From contig OZ037871.1 in the NCBI GenBank assembly GCA_964035575.1, forward strand, positions 1-64,000: a stretch of 64,000 nucleotides of DNA. Direction: 5' to 3'. Under the pieces are notes generated by a model that was not told the origin of the DNA, made no database searches, and worked only from the letters and a program-made list of their open reading frames with translations. This DNA is from Rhynchopus sp. YZ270_cl-10 (Eukaryota; Euglenozoa; Diplonemea; Diplonemida; Diplonemidae). Position numbers and translations under genes: made by a program. Shown here piece by piece: positions 22,201 to 31,400 of this stretch (position 1 is the first letter of the stretch; each line of letters opens with the position of its first letter).

Positions 22201-22869
22201 GTGGGAGGTAGCTACTACAACAGCAACCCAGCTCCCCCACAGGACGCGGCAACGGAGGTGAAGGAGGAGGTTATGGATGAGGAGGATTCCGCCGACTGCG
22301 CCGACCACGACACCACCATGGACAACAACACCGCAACCGCAGCAGAATCCTTCGTCTGGGGGCCATCAGAGCAGAGCTACAACACCACACCAACAGCTCT
22401 GACTGGTGACCACCACTTGGGTTCAGCGAAGACTGGTGGATGGACGGCTAAGTCCCACGCGGAAAGAAGGACGAAGCTGACCACCCTTGGGACTTCGCGG
22501 CGGGCGCAGGGGAACCACACTCGTCGCTCCGGTGTAGTGGAGGACAGGTCTGCGGAGACCACAGCAAGGCGGCCTTCTCCCCCTATCTCGCGAGGGTCGG
22601 ATGTGGAGGCGAAAGGGTTAGTCCCACACAGCCAGAAGGAAGGGGACAGGGTGCCGAGAAATGTCGAAGAGTGGGCGGACTGCTTCTTCCCCAGGGGAGG
22701 GACCAGGCGAGAGGGAATGACTCCCTTGGCACCGGAGGTGGCGTACGAGGCGCTGGACGCGTGGTGGGATCAGCGGGAGGAGCTGGGGCGCGTCGGAGGA
22801 CGGCAGACGAGTCAGTACGGGGCGCTTAGGGCGGTCCTGGTGCTGATGATGGAGGCGACCTTCAAATAG
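19270..22869 (+). CDS. RT / restriction-like endonuclease / OTU polyprotein, N-terminus missing
   Basis: About 1,200 residues are present and start inside the RT domain, so the N-terminal DNA-binding part and first RT blocks are absent. RT motifs visible: VQIDYENAFNS (~19430), GAQQGDPAGPLLFSL (~19600), and catalytic YLDDG (19705-19719). Next comes a C-x2-C...H...C zinc knuckle (CRQCNQ, 20695-20750), RHNSVRD, then PADI...AIDVTVW (~20870-20940), the catalytic signature of the C-terminal restriction-like endonuclease. An OTU-type protease domain follows at ~21535-21905 (VGDCAFDAV, SWADQTALAGLARAL, GHFSPL). A Cys-rich C-x2-C cluster lies at ~22035-22145, and a long acidic/Ser-Thr tail ends at a TAG. 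The preserved part has no internal stop. There is no credible start codon, so this copy should not make the native protein. Confidence 0.88.
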   Translation, partial: TLRRVVSKIEVASVREKARGVLLPGRQVGVAVDGGLEAATMVVAAYAKRHQGSDKVIVQIDYENAFNSIFRKTFLEATRKYLPSISPWVEWCYNSHTGLVYGDEMIPSTRGAQQGDPAGPLLFSLGIKALTDEVRAVQGIDCSIWYLDDGTIMGNPEAVARALELVRTRSAELGLKVKLSKCEVIALGQQTPLDLDRAGLPVCSHTTDLAETCSACEGKVMSVKYGGFAFLGAPIGDDEYCEAYMEKKVEEFAVQLRLLQKVSDSQAGLTLLRQCEGFARMVFYMRAIGHACTHKYLSQYDKEVDAALAALFGDEDGGLPEEARRQAALPCRVGGMGVRRIRDHWTAAAMGARSGLHQLCTELDPSFTWDAEGWERTATLYNEQVAEGARIDPKLQPAVPLRQRDLSAGILEEQLRDLFVKGDAYDKARLNSLALPQAGSWLTAPPTWEHYIPPIAFKAAARLRLHLPIYAEGVSCRQCNQPMDTRGDHIFACRMGGHRILRHNSVRDYVYGAANEAGLSPILEPNHLILGNNKPADILLSTGVGESRGRAIDVTVWTPTSASMVQGAAVAKGYAATKAETAKRKKHGDACAAERLAFTPFALETTGGLGPAAASIWQQMLRFAADRKLGNRVEMSQRWNWGLGTTLQRQIGKAATDRGSLTGCLRGPLRERVDLDPTVDPEEGDLIRLPPDHLPNLEVTDDHQGDIRVSAEEEPETGNEKETAPETAAQDPTPHSELEANLVKWGLSRPQVPVPFRVGDCAFDAVCWSVRSWKVVTSSTLRSLAVERVKRDADLARNAMPDLATWVRWMSLAGNRDRRSWADQTALAGLARALQVVIVAVVSSDSKVHIHRPASKSNGAVAVLHTGAHEAGHFSPLCMTDNTFAYLRSLAPDTPLPEMQCHSTGALSRMEERPGRQGELLTCENCALITECSVPHWFCSSCERTWCEGCGSANAKCVLRAKPVQPVQPVQPTTSQTVGGSYYNSNPAPPQDAATEVKEEVMDEEDSADCADHDTTMDNNTATAAESFVWGPSEQSYNTTPTALTGDHHLGSAKTGGWTAKSHAERRTKLTTLGTSRRAQGNHTRRSGVVEDRSAETTARRPSPPISRGSDVEAKGLVPHSQKEGDRVPRNVEEWADCFFPRGGTRREGMTPLAPEVAYEALDAWWDQREELGRVGGRQTSQYGALRAVLVLMMEATFK

Positions 22870-23703
22870 AAGGGCCTCGCGATTGGTTGTGATTGTGGTT
22901 TATGTGGGCACTGTTGCCCTTCCCTTCTCTGTTATTTTCCCCCACCCCAACTTTTGTGTGTAGCAACACCTGTTTAGTTCCCTGTTTCCTTTTTACCCCC
23001 AACCCCTCCCATTAGATACATGTGTGTAATCCCCCTGGTGTCAAGCCCCTTGTATGTAAATTCCAAATCTTCCCCCTCACAGAAAACGTCAGGAGTAAGC
23101 CAAGGAGGCGGTTTGTCTGTGGGCGTCGGCCTAGGAGTAAGCGACGGAGATTTTTTCCCCCACCCCATCCCCTACGAGTTCCATGGGGGGTCGCTACTGG
23201 CGTTAATCATCCAAACAAAAAAGACTACAAGAGACAAAACAAAAGTAACAAGAAAGGAACTTCGTATTGTAAAAAGAAAGCCCCATCCCGCCCCTTCCTC
23301 CCCTCCAGAACCAGCTGGGCACCAATACTGGAAATACAGCAAAACCACACAGACTGGACAGTCTATATTCACCCCTGCCTCTCCCGTGTTAATGTTCACC
23401 CCTCCTTTATCCCAAATTGTCATAGAGCTAAATATAGTTGTATGCCTCGCTTCGCTCGGCAAACAACGATACATAATAGGGCGACATGCTGATGACAAAT
23501 ATCTCCCTCGTTTAATTCACTTTTGTGCCTCGTTCTAACTAAACCGGCACATGTACTGATTGTAAGACTTTTGGCCCTCGCTTCGCTCGGACCAAGCGCC
23601 TTTCATGTGCATTATAAACGTACCCCCCTTGCCCTGTCCAGTTTGATGTGGAACAAAAAAAAGTCGAGCCTAGGGCTAAAAAAAAAAAAAAAAAAAAAAA
23701 AAA
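19270..23703 (+). mobile_element. Non-LTR retrotransposon, restriction-like endonuclease type, 5' truncated
   Basis: Element extent as seen: coding part 19270-22869, an ~800-bp 3' untranslated region, and a 26-nt A tract at 23678-23703. Truncation at the 5' end and a terminal A run are the usual outcome of target-primed reverse transcription. The 5' junction lies at the edge of a GGGTTTGC array. After the A run come six bases, TTTGCG, that match the satellite unit, so the target may have been the satellite. The 3' region contains CGCTTCGCTCGG twice (about 23451 and 23580). The RT, C-terminal endonuclease and OTU order suggests an early-branching (CRE/R2-like) group, but I cannot assign a clade. 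Confidence 0.85.
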
Positions 23704-23710
23704 TTTGCGT

Positions 23711-24588
23711 GCAAGGATGCTGTGCAAGGATGCTGTGCAAGGATGCTGTGCAAGGATGCTGTGCAAGGATGCTGTGCAAGGATGCTGTGCAAGGATGCTG
23801 TGCAAGGATGCTGTGCAAGGATGCTGTGCAAGGATGCTGTGCAAGGATGCTGTGCAAGGATGCTGTGCAAGGATGCTGTGCAAGGATGCTGTGCAAGGAT
23901 GCTGTGCAAGGATGCTGTGCAAGGATGCTGTGCAAGGATGCTGTGCAAGGATGCTGTGCAAGGATGCTGTGCAAGGATGCTGTGCAAGGATGCTGTGCAA
24001 GGATGCTGTGCAAGGATGCTGTGCAAGGATGCTGTGCAAGGATGCTGTGCAAGGATGCTGTGCAAGGATGCTGTGCAAGGATGCTGTGCAAGGATGCTGT
24101 GCAAGGATGCTGTGCAAGGATGCTGTGCAAGGATGCTGTGCAAGGATGCTGTGCAAGGATGCTGTGCAAGGATGCTGTGCAAGGATGCTGTGCAAGGATG
24201 CTGTGCAAGGATGCTGTGCAAGGATGCTGTGCAAGGATGCTGTGCAAGGATGCTGTGCAAGGATGCTGTGCAAGGATGCTGTGCAAGGATGCTGTGCAAG
24301 GATGCTGTGCAAGGATGCTGTGCAAGGATGCTGTGCAAGGATGCTGTGCAAGGATGCTGTGCAAGGATGCTGTGCAAGGATGCTGTGCAAGGATGCTGTG
24401 CAAGGATGCTGTGCAAGGATGCTGTGCAAGGATGCTGTGCAAGGATGCTGTGCAAGGATGCTGTGCAAGGATGCTGTGCAAGGATGCTGTGCAAGGATGC
24501 TGTGCAAGGATGCTGTGCAAGGATGCTGTGCAAGGATGCTGTGCAAGGATGCTGTGCAAGGATGCTGTGCAAGGATGCTGTGCAAGGA
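23711..24588. repeat. Perfect 13-bp tandem array (GCAAGGATGCTGT)n
   Basis: About 67 copies with no mismatch seen, starting 8 bp after the A tract of the retrotransposon and ending at GCAAGGAAGACTG. The period of 13 keeps all frames open, giving false repeat proteins (CKDAVQGCCARML on one strand, HSILAQHPCTASL on the other) that should be ignored. The lack of any divergence suggests very recent expansion or a collapsed or expanded assembly. Confidence 0.96.
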
Positions 24589-25446
24589 AGACTGATACAT
24601 GTGCTTGTCCTGGGATGGTGTGCAGCTGTGGAGAACAATCACAGACTTGTCCCTCACTCTTCCATCCAATGCAGCGTGCTGCTGCAGGTCCAGTTGGGCA
24701 ATTCGCTGCCGCCCCACCGTCATCCATGGCTCCACACAGGAGCGCCACATACCACTGCTGGGCTCCACCTGCTGTAATGTTTACAAAAGTGGTCCCTGTG
24801 GGCAAATGAAATGCGCTCCGTTTCCTGTGAAAAAAAGGTGAGGGTAGAGAGAATCATCGAATGTGCGCGGTGCACCACTAAGCAAAACATGAAAGCGAAC
24901 GAGTCAGAGCAGTGGTCCAGTTCTTTGTACGAGGTGTATTCACCAGAGTATTGCCGAATCCAATAGTGGGTCTGGATCTTCAAGCTTGCAAAACTCGCCG
25001 AAAGCGCAAACATGGGAGTGGGACTTTACTTTATGTCAAACGAATCCACTGAAAAAAGGCATGTGTGCAGTGATGTGACACCTAGGTGTCAGTGAGAGTT
25101 GACGACTCCCACTTCACGTGGTTGCACGGCCTACATACACTCAGTGGTTTGGTGGGGGGAAGCAGAATATTGGAAAGAAGTGTAAAGATGACACCTCGCT
25201 CAAAAAATTACAAACCATAAAATTCTCACGTTTTAAGATGTGCCTCATGTGCACATCTTAGAAAAATAGAAGCAAAAGCTGGGGGGGGAAAACGGGATGG
25301 AAACACAGACAGCACATGGTAGACATGGTTAACCTTGGTCTGACTGGAATTGAGATGATATTACTAAAATAAGAAAGGCGAGATTGGGAATCCAAGTGTC
25401 TCTCCAGCGGTTTGGCCAAGATACTTCTTCGCGTGAAGAATGCGAC
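24589..25446. other. Intergenic, 13-bp array to membrane protein gene
   Basis: No supported gene. It contains a perfect 16-bp palindrome TGACACCTAGGTGTCA (25076-25091) and a perfect 9-bp inverted repeat, AAGATGTGC...GCACATCTT (25235-25259), which belongs to the recurrent stem-loop motif described separately. The last part is the 3' flank of the minus-strand membrane protein gene. Short reverse frames near 24720-25013 have no recognisable domain. Confidence 0.5.
25235..25259 (+). promoter_or_regulatory. Stem-loop motif Q, perfect copy
   Basis: Nine-base arms AAGATGTGC and GCACATCTT around CTCATGT. Looser copies containing GCCTCAC and CATCT in the same order are at 43684-43710, 52855-52881, 54051-54081 and, on the other strand, 35121-35156. 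Here it is about 190 nt beyond the stop of the minus-strand membrane protein gene. The function is unknown; a transcript-end or promoter element is possible. Confidence 0.4.
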
Positions 25447-28400
25447 TCATTTGAACATTGGGGCGCGCAGTGACAGCATCTTGTGACAAGAGGAGCACAC
25501 CATCATTGGGGGTTCCAAGGCAGACTTGACAAACTGTTCACGATGAGGTACCAGCTTGTCGCACGCCCCACAAGGCTTGAGGGCCGACTGGTGCAACATT
25601 GGCGCGCCCGCTTCTTCTTCGCCGTCGCTCGAACTGAACGATAGGGTGCTCACCTCGCTTGCCGCTAATAACTCCATCCCTTCCCGAGTAGATTGCAGAG
25701 CATCGTGCCCACCGAGAGGGTGCATGGGTAACTCAAGTCGTTCATCAGCATCGGTGGCTGGAAGAAGATGCCATTGTTCTGTTCCCCTTCGAGCTTGTTT
25801 GTACGCCTCCTGCCTGCGCCTTGCAAGATCGTATGTGTAAAAGACACCTCCTGACACAGACAGGGCAACGACAATAACGAGAAACAAGTTCGCCACGAGC
25901 AAAATGTTCTCCGCAATGTCCAGCCACCCACCACCCTCATCCTCGAAAACAATCCGTTTCTCTAACTGATTCACCTCTCTCACCAATGCGCCCTGCATGT
26001 GCCTGAACTCTCGTGGTGAGTACAGTACATGCGATTGAGCAGAGGGCAGCACGTCGGGAGCGTCGCCGTTGTACTCCACCTTCACAACAAAGAAGCTCTC
26101 CAGCGATATGTGGTGAGAGAACTGCGTGAAGTGTGTCAGTGGCACCCACTGTCCCTCGAACTTGATGGAGCACGTCAAGCTGCGGATCAGTGACGCCCAC
26201 AATACTCCCAGCTGTTCCAGGGCTTCAACATTGCGCGCAAGGGCCGCCACGTGTTCGTGTCTCCCCTCCTGCACGAGGTTCGAAACCTTCACCCCGTAGC
26301 CGATGGATTCGCCGAAGATCCACGGGTGCGGAAGGTACGAATAGATCACAAGCGGGTGGGACTGATACAATGTATCAAATGTGTGATTCCGAGGAGACAC
26401 CGAGAACAACGGCACCGTGGGCAGCATTTGCCGCACCCGTACGAGCGTCCTGCACGGAATGCTGGGAACCTCGTGGAGGGGAGCCTCCACCCAGTGCAGC
26501 AGATAGCACGCGGTGTCAAAAGGCGTGACGATATCAAAAGTGACGCTCACGACGCTTCCGTTTGTGTTGCCCTCAAACACACACCACGCGTAGGGGTTCT
26601 CACACTCGCACCGCCCCTTGATGACGGAGTTCTGCACTGAGGAATAGAGTTCAACATGCTTCACAAACGTCTCCCCGGTCTGCTGCGGCAACTCGTTGTA
26701 CGTTCCAAGCACAGATGTGCCGTCTGAAATTGACACGTCTGCACACGCCAGTGATGGTAGCTTTTCAGTGGTATTTGCAACGCACACCCCTAAGACAACG
26801 GCGGCTGTGGGCTCATCACAGCGGCAGTCTGAGATGTCTGTTCGTGGCAGCTGCGATGTTGTGGCATTGTGAGGGCAACGCACGCACGCTGAGGTGTGCA
26901 AGAAGAAGCCAGAGGTGCACGTTGCACCCAGCACAGAGTCGTTCGATGGCATTGGCGGCAAGGAAAGCAAAGCTGTTGTGTTGTACGGTGTGTACAGGAA
27001 CACTGTTGGCGGGGCAGGGCTCTCCTGAAATACTACCGAAGACATGTACCCCGGGAACGGCATCCCCTCTGTCTCCCCCTTAGCTCCTGTGTATCCTCCG
27101 TAACTGAGAAACCCGCTGAGGGTCGTGCACTGAGAGGAGAGTGCGGACGACTGGACAATGCCGTCTGCGAATATAGACACCCCGTCGCTGTCAACAACGA
27201 GCGCCACCGCTACTGCTTGATTTGACGACAGCTTCTTCAACACTTTCGGCTGCAGCAGGCCCTGCACACGGAGGTGTTCGGTCTCGAACACGACGTATCC
27301 ATCGTGCAAAGCAAACACCATGTCAGCCACCCAGTTGTCGCCCTGTTTGTTCATAACACTCACCAGCGGGTATGTGGCGTTAGACTGCAGAGCAGAATGC
27401 GCCACAATATCAAAGGCGAATGAATAGGTGCAGGGGAAGACCGTACTTTCCTGTGAGATTACAGCGAACAAAGCGTCCTGCTGGCATGATGTTGGGTTGT
27501 TCTGTGTACCGTTTGTTGAGAATGCAGAGAAGGTGTTGAATGGGCTGCCTGCAACGCGGCCAGGCGCCTGGCAAGTTTGTGCAGTACCATTACCAGAGAA
27601 GTATCCTACCGATGGTTTGACGCAATCGCCATCGTGCAAGACGAGTGATCCTTTGCACCTCCATTCGCAGGAACCACTCAAAAAGTACTCAGCATCGACA
27701 TCTGACGGAATAGTAGCGCACAACTTAGGTTCTAAGCCGTCACAAATGTGCCCCAAAACGCAAGACGACTGTTGCACGGATGCAAACCGTTGTCCCCCGC
27801 TGATGCTGGCTTCCGTCTTGTGTGCATCGCAGTTGATTCTCTTCTCCAGAAGGAACTGCTGTAGTGGTGTGGGCCCTTTCCATTCGGCGGCGCTGAACTG
27901 TTGCGAGTACTGCTCCTTCTGCGCACGCTTGAATGCAACATCGTCCTCTGCTTTGGGCTTGAGATTCTTGAACACTGACCCCTGCGTGGCCACATAACCC
28001 GATAGCAGGACACCTTCGTCCCCATCTCTCGCGGTGGACAAGTCTAGTGACGCCTTGTTCTCGCTCAGCGCAGTGCACTCCATGAACCCGACTACCCCGA
28101 CCTGGACAGTTTCATGCGACGCTAAGTCAAAGTTCGCAGACGCATACTTCTCGCGAACACATCTCACTGTGGCGAAGTCGTCAAAAGGCAGCAACACGTC
28201 GACAACCTCAAAACAAAGCCTTTTCAACACCAGCACAGATGTGTGAAGAGCGGATGACGCAGAGGGCAACACGTCTACGAAACTCTGTTTCGAGTACTTC
28301 GCCCACAAAGCGTACTGCGCAGGGTCCACAGGCCACAGCGCCTGCCTTGCTGCGAAGATGTGTCGCAGTGTGGACGCGGACATTGCAGTGCTCTGCTGGA

Positions 28401-31400
28401 CGGGGCTGTATCTGAGAGAGTTGAGAATGAGCACCCAAAGGTGCAGGACTGCGGCAGTCAGGCCCTCGTTCGCCAGCTGAAGGAAGCTGGTCCAGTCTCC
28501 GTTGCGGATGTTGCTCTGCAGAGTTTCGAGGAACAGCTCCCACCTCTGTGCCAGCTGCGAGACGAGGCCTGCCAGGTCAACCTCCTTCGCAAGGGAGGCG
28601 AAGTACACTTCTTGGGCCAGCTCCTTCAAGTTGTCTGCAAGCCCCTCAAGCGAGAACATCGAACGTGGCGCCAAGTACTCGACGTTTTTTTGCAAGAACG
28701 GCACCAACGGCGCCAACGCTGCAAAGGTGTCACGCTTTTCGTCCAAGAACAAGTTTGTTGCCTGCTCAGAACTGTCGACCGTTGCCGCTACATCGTTGTA
28801 GGCATGCACGTTGTTCACTGCCTCCTGGAGAGGCTGGGGAAGGCCCATCATTGCTGCGGTGTCTTTGAGGATGTCCGCCCACGCAGCTTTGTCTGCATCT
28901 GTGACCATCATGTCCGCTCTGTTGAAGCAGTCTGCACCCCTTCCGAGCGTAAGGTTCACGCACACAGGGTGGCTGCGCTGGAGATAACAGCCACGGTCGA
29001 TGTCCCACACCAGCATTTCTTGCGTCTCGTGCTCACCGCGCATCACGCTGAAGAGAGCGTGCGCAGTGGACAATGTGAGCTGGCCCTCGATGCCGTCGCG
29101 ACTGAGGGAGTAGCCGCATATGGTCTGCTTCTTGAGGTGTCCAACCCAGCGGTCTTCTTCGTTGGAGACGATGACACCCACCTTTGGGACGACGGCAGGG
29201 AAGTACAGGAGGTAGCCCTGCAGCAGGCGCCAGGCCTCTTGGAGCAGGACTGTGGATGAGCTGGTGCCTGCAGGGATGCTGTTCTCCTGCTCGCAGTGCA
29301 GGCCGATGTGCTGCTCGTCACACTCGCAGCGAGGGAAGATCTCCCGTGGCCCTGTGTACACACAACGTCCATAGGCGCCGCACTCCGTGCTGACCTCATT
29401 CGCGCACGTCATACGGAGGTAGATGTCCTGCGTGCTTGGTGGCGACGGCACGTACAGCGCATGGTGCGACTGTGCAGTCAGCCGCGTGACACCGAATGTG
29501 CCGATGACCAACGGCTCACTGTACAACGCAGGGCGGTACTCGCTGTCTCCGACAATCTCGTCGTGCTTTGCGGTCACGTCCACCACACCGTGCGACGCAC
29601 CTTGAGGCAGGTCTGGCGCCAAAGAGTCGAACATCACGGTTGTCTCAAGGTAGTTGCCCTGCACGGAGAAGCCGGACGGTGAACGGATCGTCACCTGCAA
29701 CGGCGTGAACCGCTGGCTTGCGTGTTGCATCATCTCCGTCACGACAAACACTGGTGGGGTGGCCTCGAGACGGACCTCGACGCGCAGCCGCAGCCATTCG
29801 CTTGCGACGTAGAAGCGTGCCTCGGCAGGGTTGCTTGCGCCGTACGTCGTGCGCACGCTCACTTCGTATACGCCGTTCAGTTGCACCTCGTGGGAGGCAC
29901 CTGTGTGCGACTCTCGCTCGTTGGTGTGCAGGTTCACCGCCGTCCACTCCAAGCCCGTAGCAGGCACGTCGTAGTCTGTGGGACCAAACCCCTCTACACG
30001 GAACGTGATCGGTGTGTTGTACAGCCCGCCTGGGTGGCTCAGCTGCGGTGGAGGGAGGGTCCCTCTCACCAAAAACCCAAACGTCTGCGTAGGGGAGTTG
30101 AGGTACACGTCCGACTCGTTGTTGACTACTTGGCATGTGACAGGATGTACACCAGGCTGCGTGAAGAGCACTGTATCCGTGTCTGCGTCGACCTCGGCAG
30201 AGGACACGGAGCCTGCAGACTCGGGGGTGCTGAGCTGCACGAGAACGGAGTGCGCATGGTACACTGCCTCACCCGCTGCGTCTAGTGTCGGCGGCAGCAC
30301 TGCACACGGGAGCAGCACGTGGCACACCAAGTACTCGACAGTAACTTCGTCGCTCATCACAAAGAACTGCGCTGCGAGCTTCTGCTTGAACGTGACCGTA
30401 TGCACCCCAACTTCAAGCAACACACCCTCTGCGGGGAACGTCTTGAACACGTCGCCTTCGATCTTGTACAGAACATCAGCCTCCACGTTTGCGGATGTGG
30501 TCAGACGTACGCTCTCCTGAAAGTCTCGGTGCAGCACAACCCCGCCCACCACGTTTGCGTGCGGGCTCACCTCTGGGGTGGGCGACTTCTGCTGCACGGT
30601 GTACAGAAAGGTAGTGGGCGCAGAGCTTTCGTACTGAACATTTAAGGAAAGAAGTTTTGCAGTGACCACCGTGACGCCTGTTGTTACGATCGGGAAGGGT
30701 GCCGTGTACTTCGTGGATGCGGCACTGTGGCTATCTGGCACAGATCCGTCAAGCGTGATGTACAGGTCGTAGTGGCTGCAGTCGCTCACAGGGGAGCACA
30801 GTAACGTGACGTCCTGGACACTCCCTTCGTAGCTCCCAGGCAGTGGTGTTGCTGCCAACTGCACCAACCCACTTGACACCTTCTTCGTGATGAGCGTGGA
30901 GGTCTCAGAAGAGTCGGTGAAGTAGTTTGTTCCAACAAAGTCGTCGTGGCGCACAACACACATGACTTCCGTTGCACCCACGCCGTCTACAGAAATGGTG
31001 CTTGCCTTCGTGAAGGCACCTGAACCTCCCGCGTCCTTCTTCGCCATGTACGTGTGGAACGTGCGGCCTTGCATGTTCGCGTTGTTCGCCACAAACGTTG
31101 CTGACACAGAAACGGCGCCGGAGTAGTAGTGCACGCCCCCAGTGAACGCGACGTCGGATCCTTTCACTTCCACCACACAAGGCGGGAGCGGCACGTGCAC
31201 GTGCACCACCTGCGACACCATGGGCGAATCCAGGTACAGGTCCACTCCACCCGCAGCAGCTTCCGCCGCAGACGTGTTTCTGCGGAAGGACGCGGCGATC
31301 ACGTTTTCACCCACAACGTCGCAGGCAACACGCAGCTGTGCCAACGCAGACGTGGTGGTGGTGGTGCCCTTCTCTGTCGTGTGCAAGACAGTAACCACGC

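Noticed and set aside
23523-24809. Repeat proteins CKDAVQGCCARML and HSILAQHPCTASL on both strands
   Set aside because: They are produced by the perfect 13-bp array, which is open in every frame. No non-repetitive domain is attached.
24720-25013. Possible 97-residue reverse gene beside the 13-bp array
   Set aside because: No recognisable domain and no splice or codon signal strong enough to separate it from chance.
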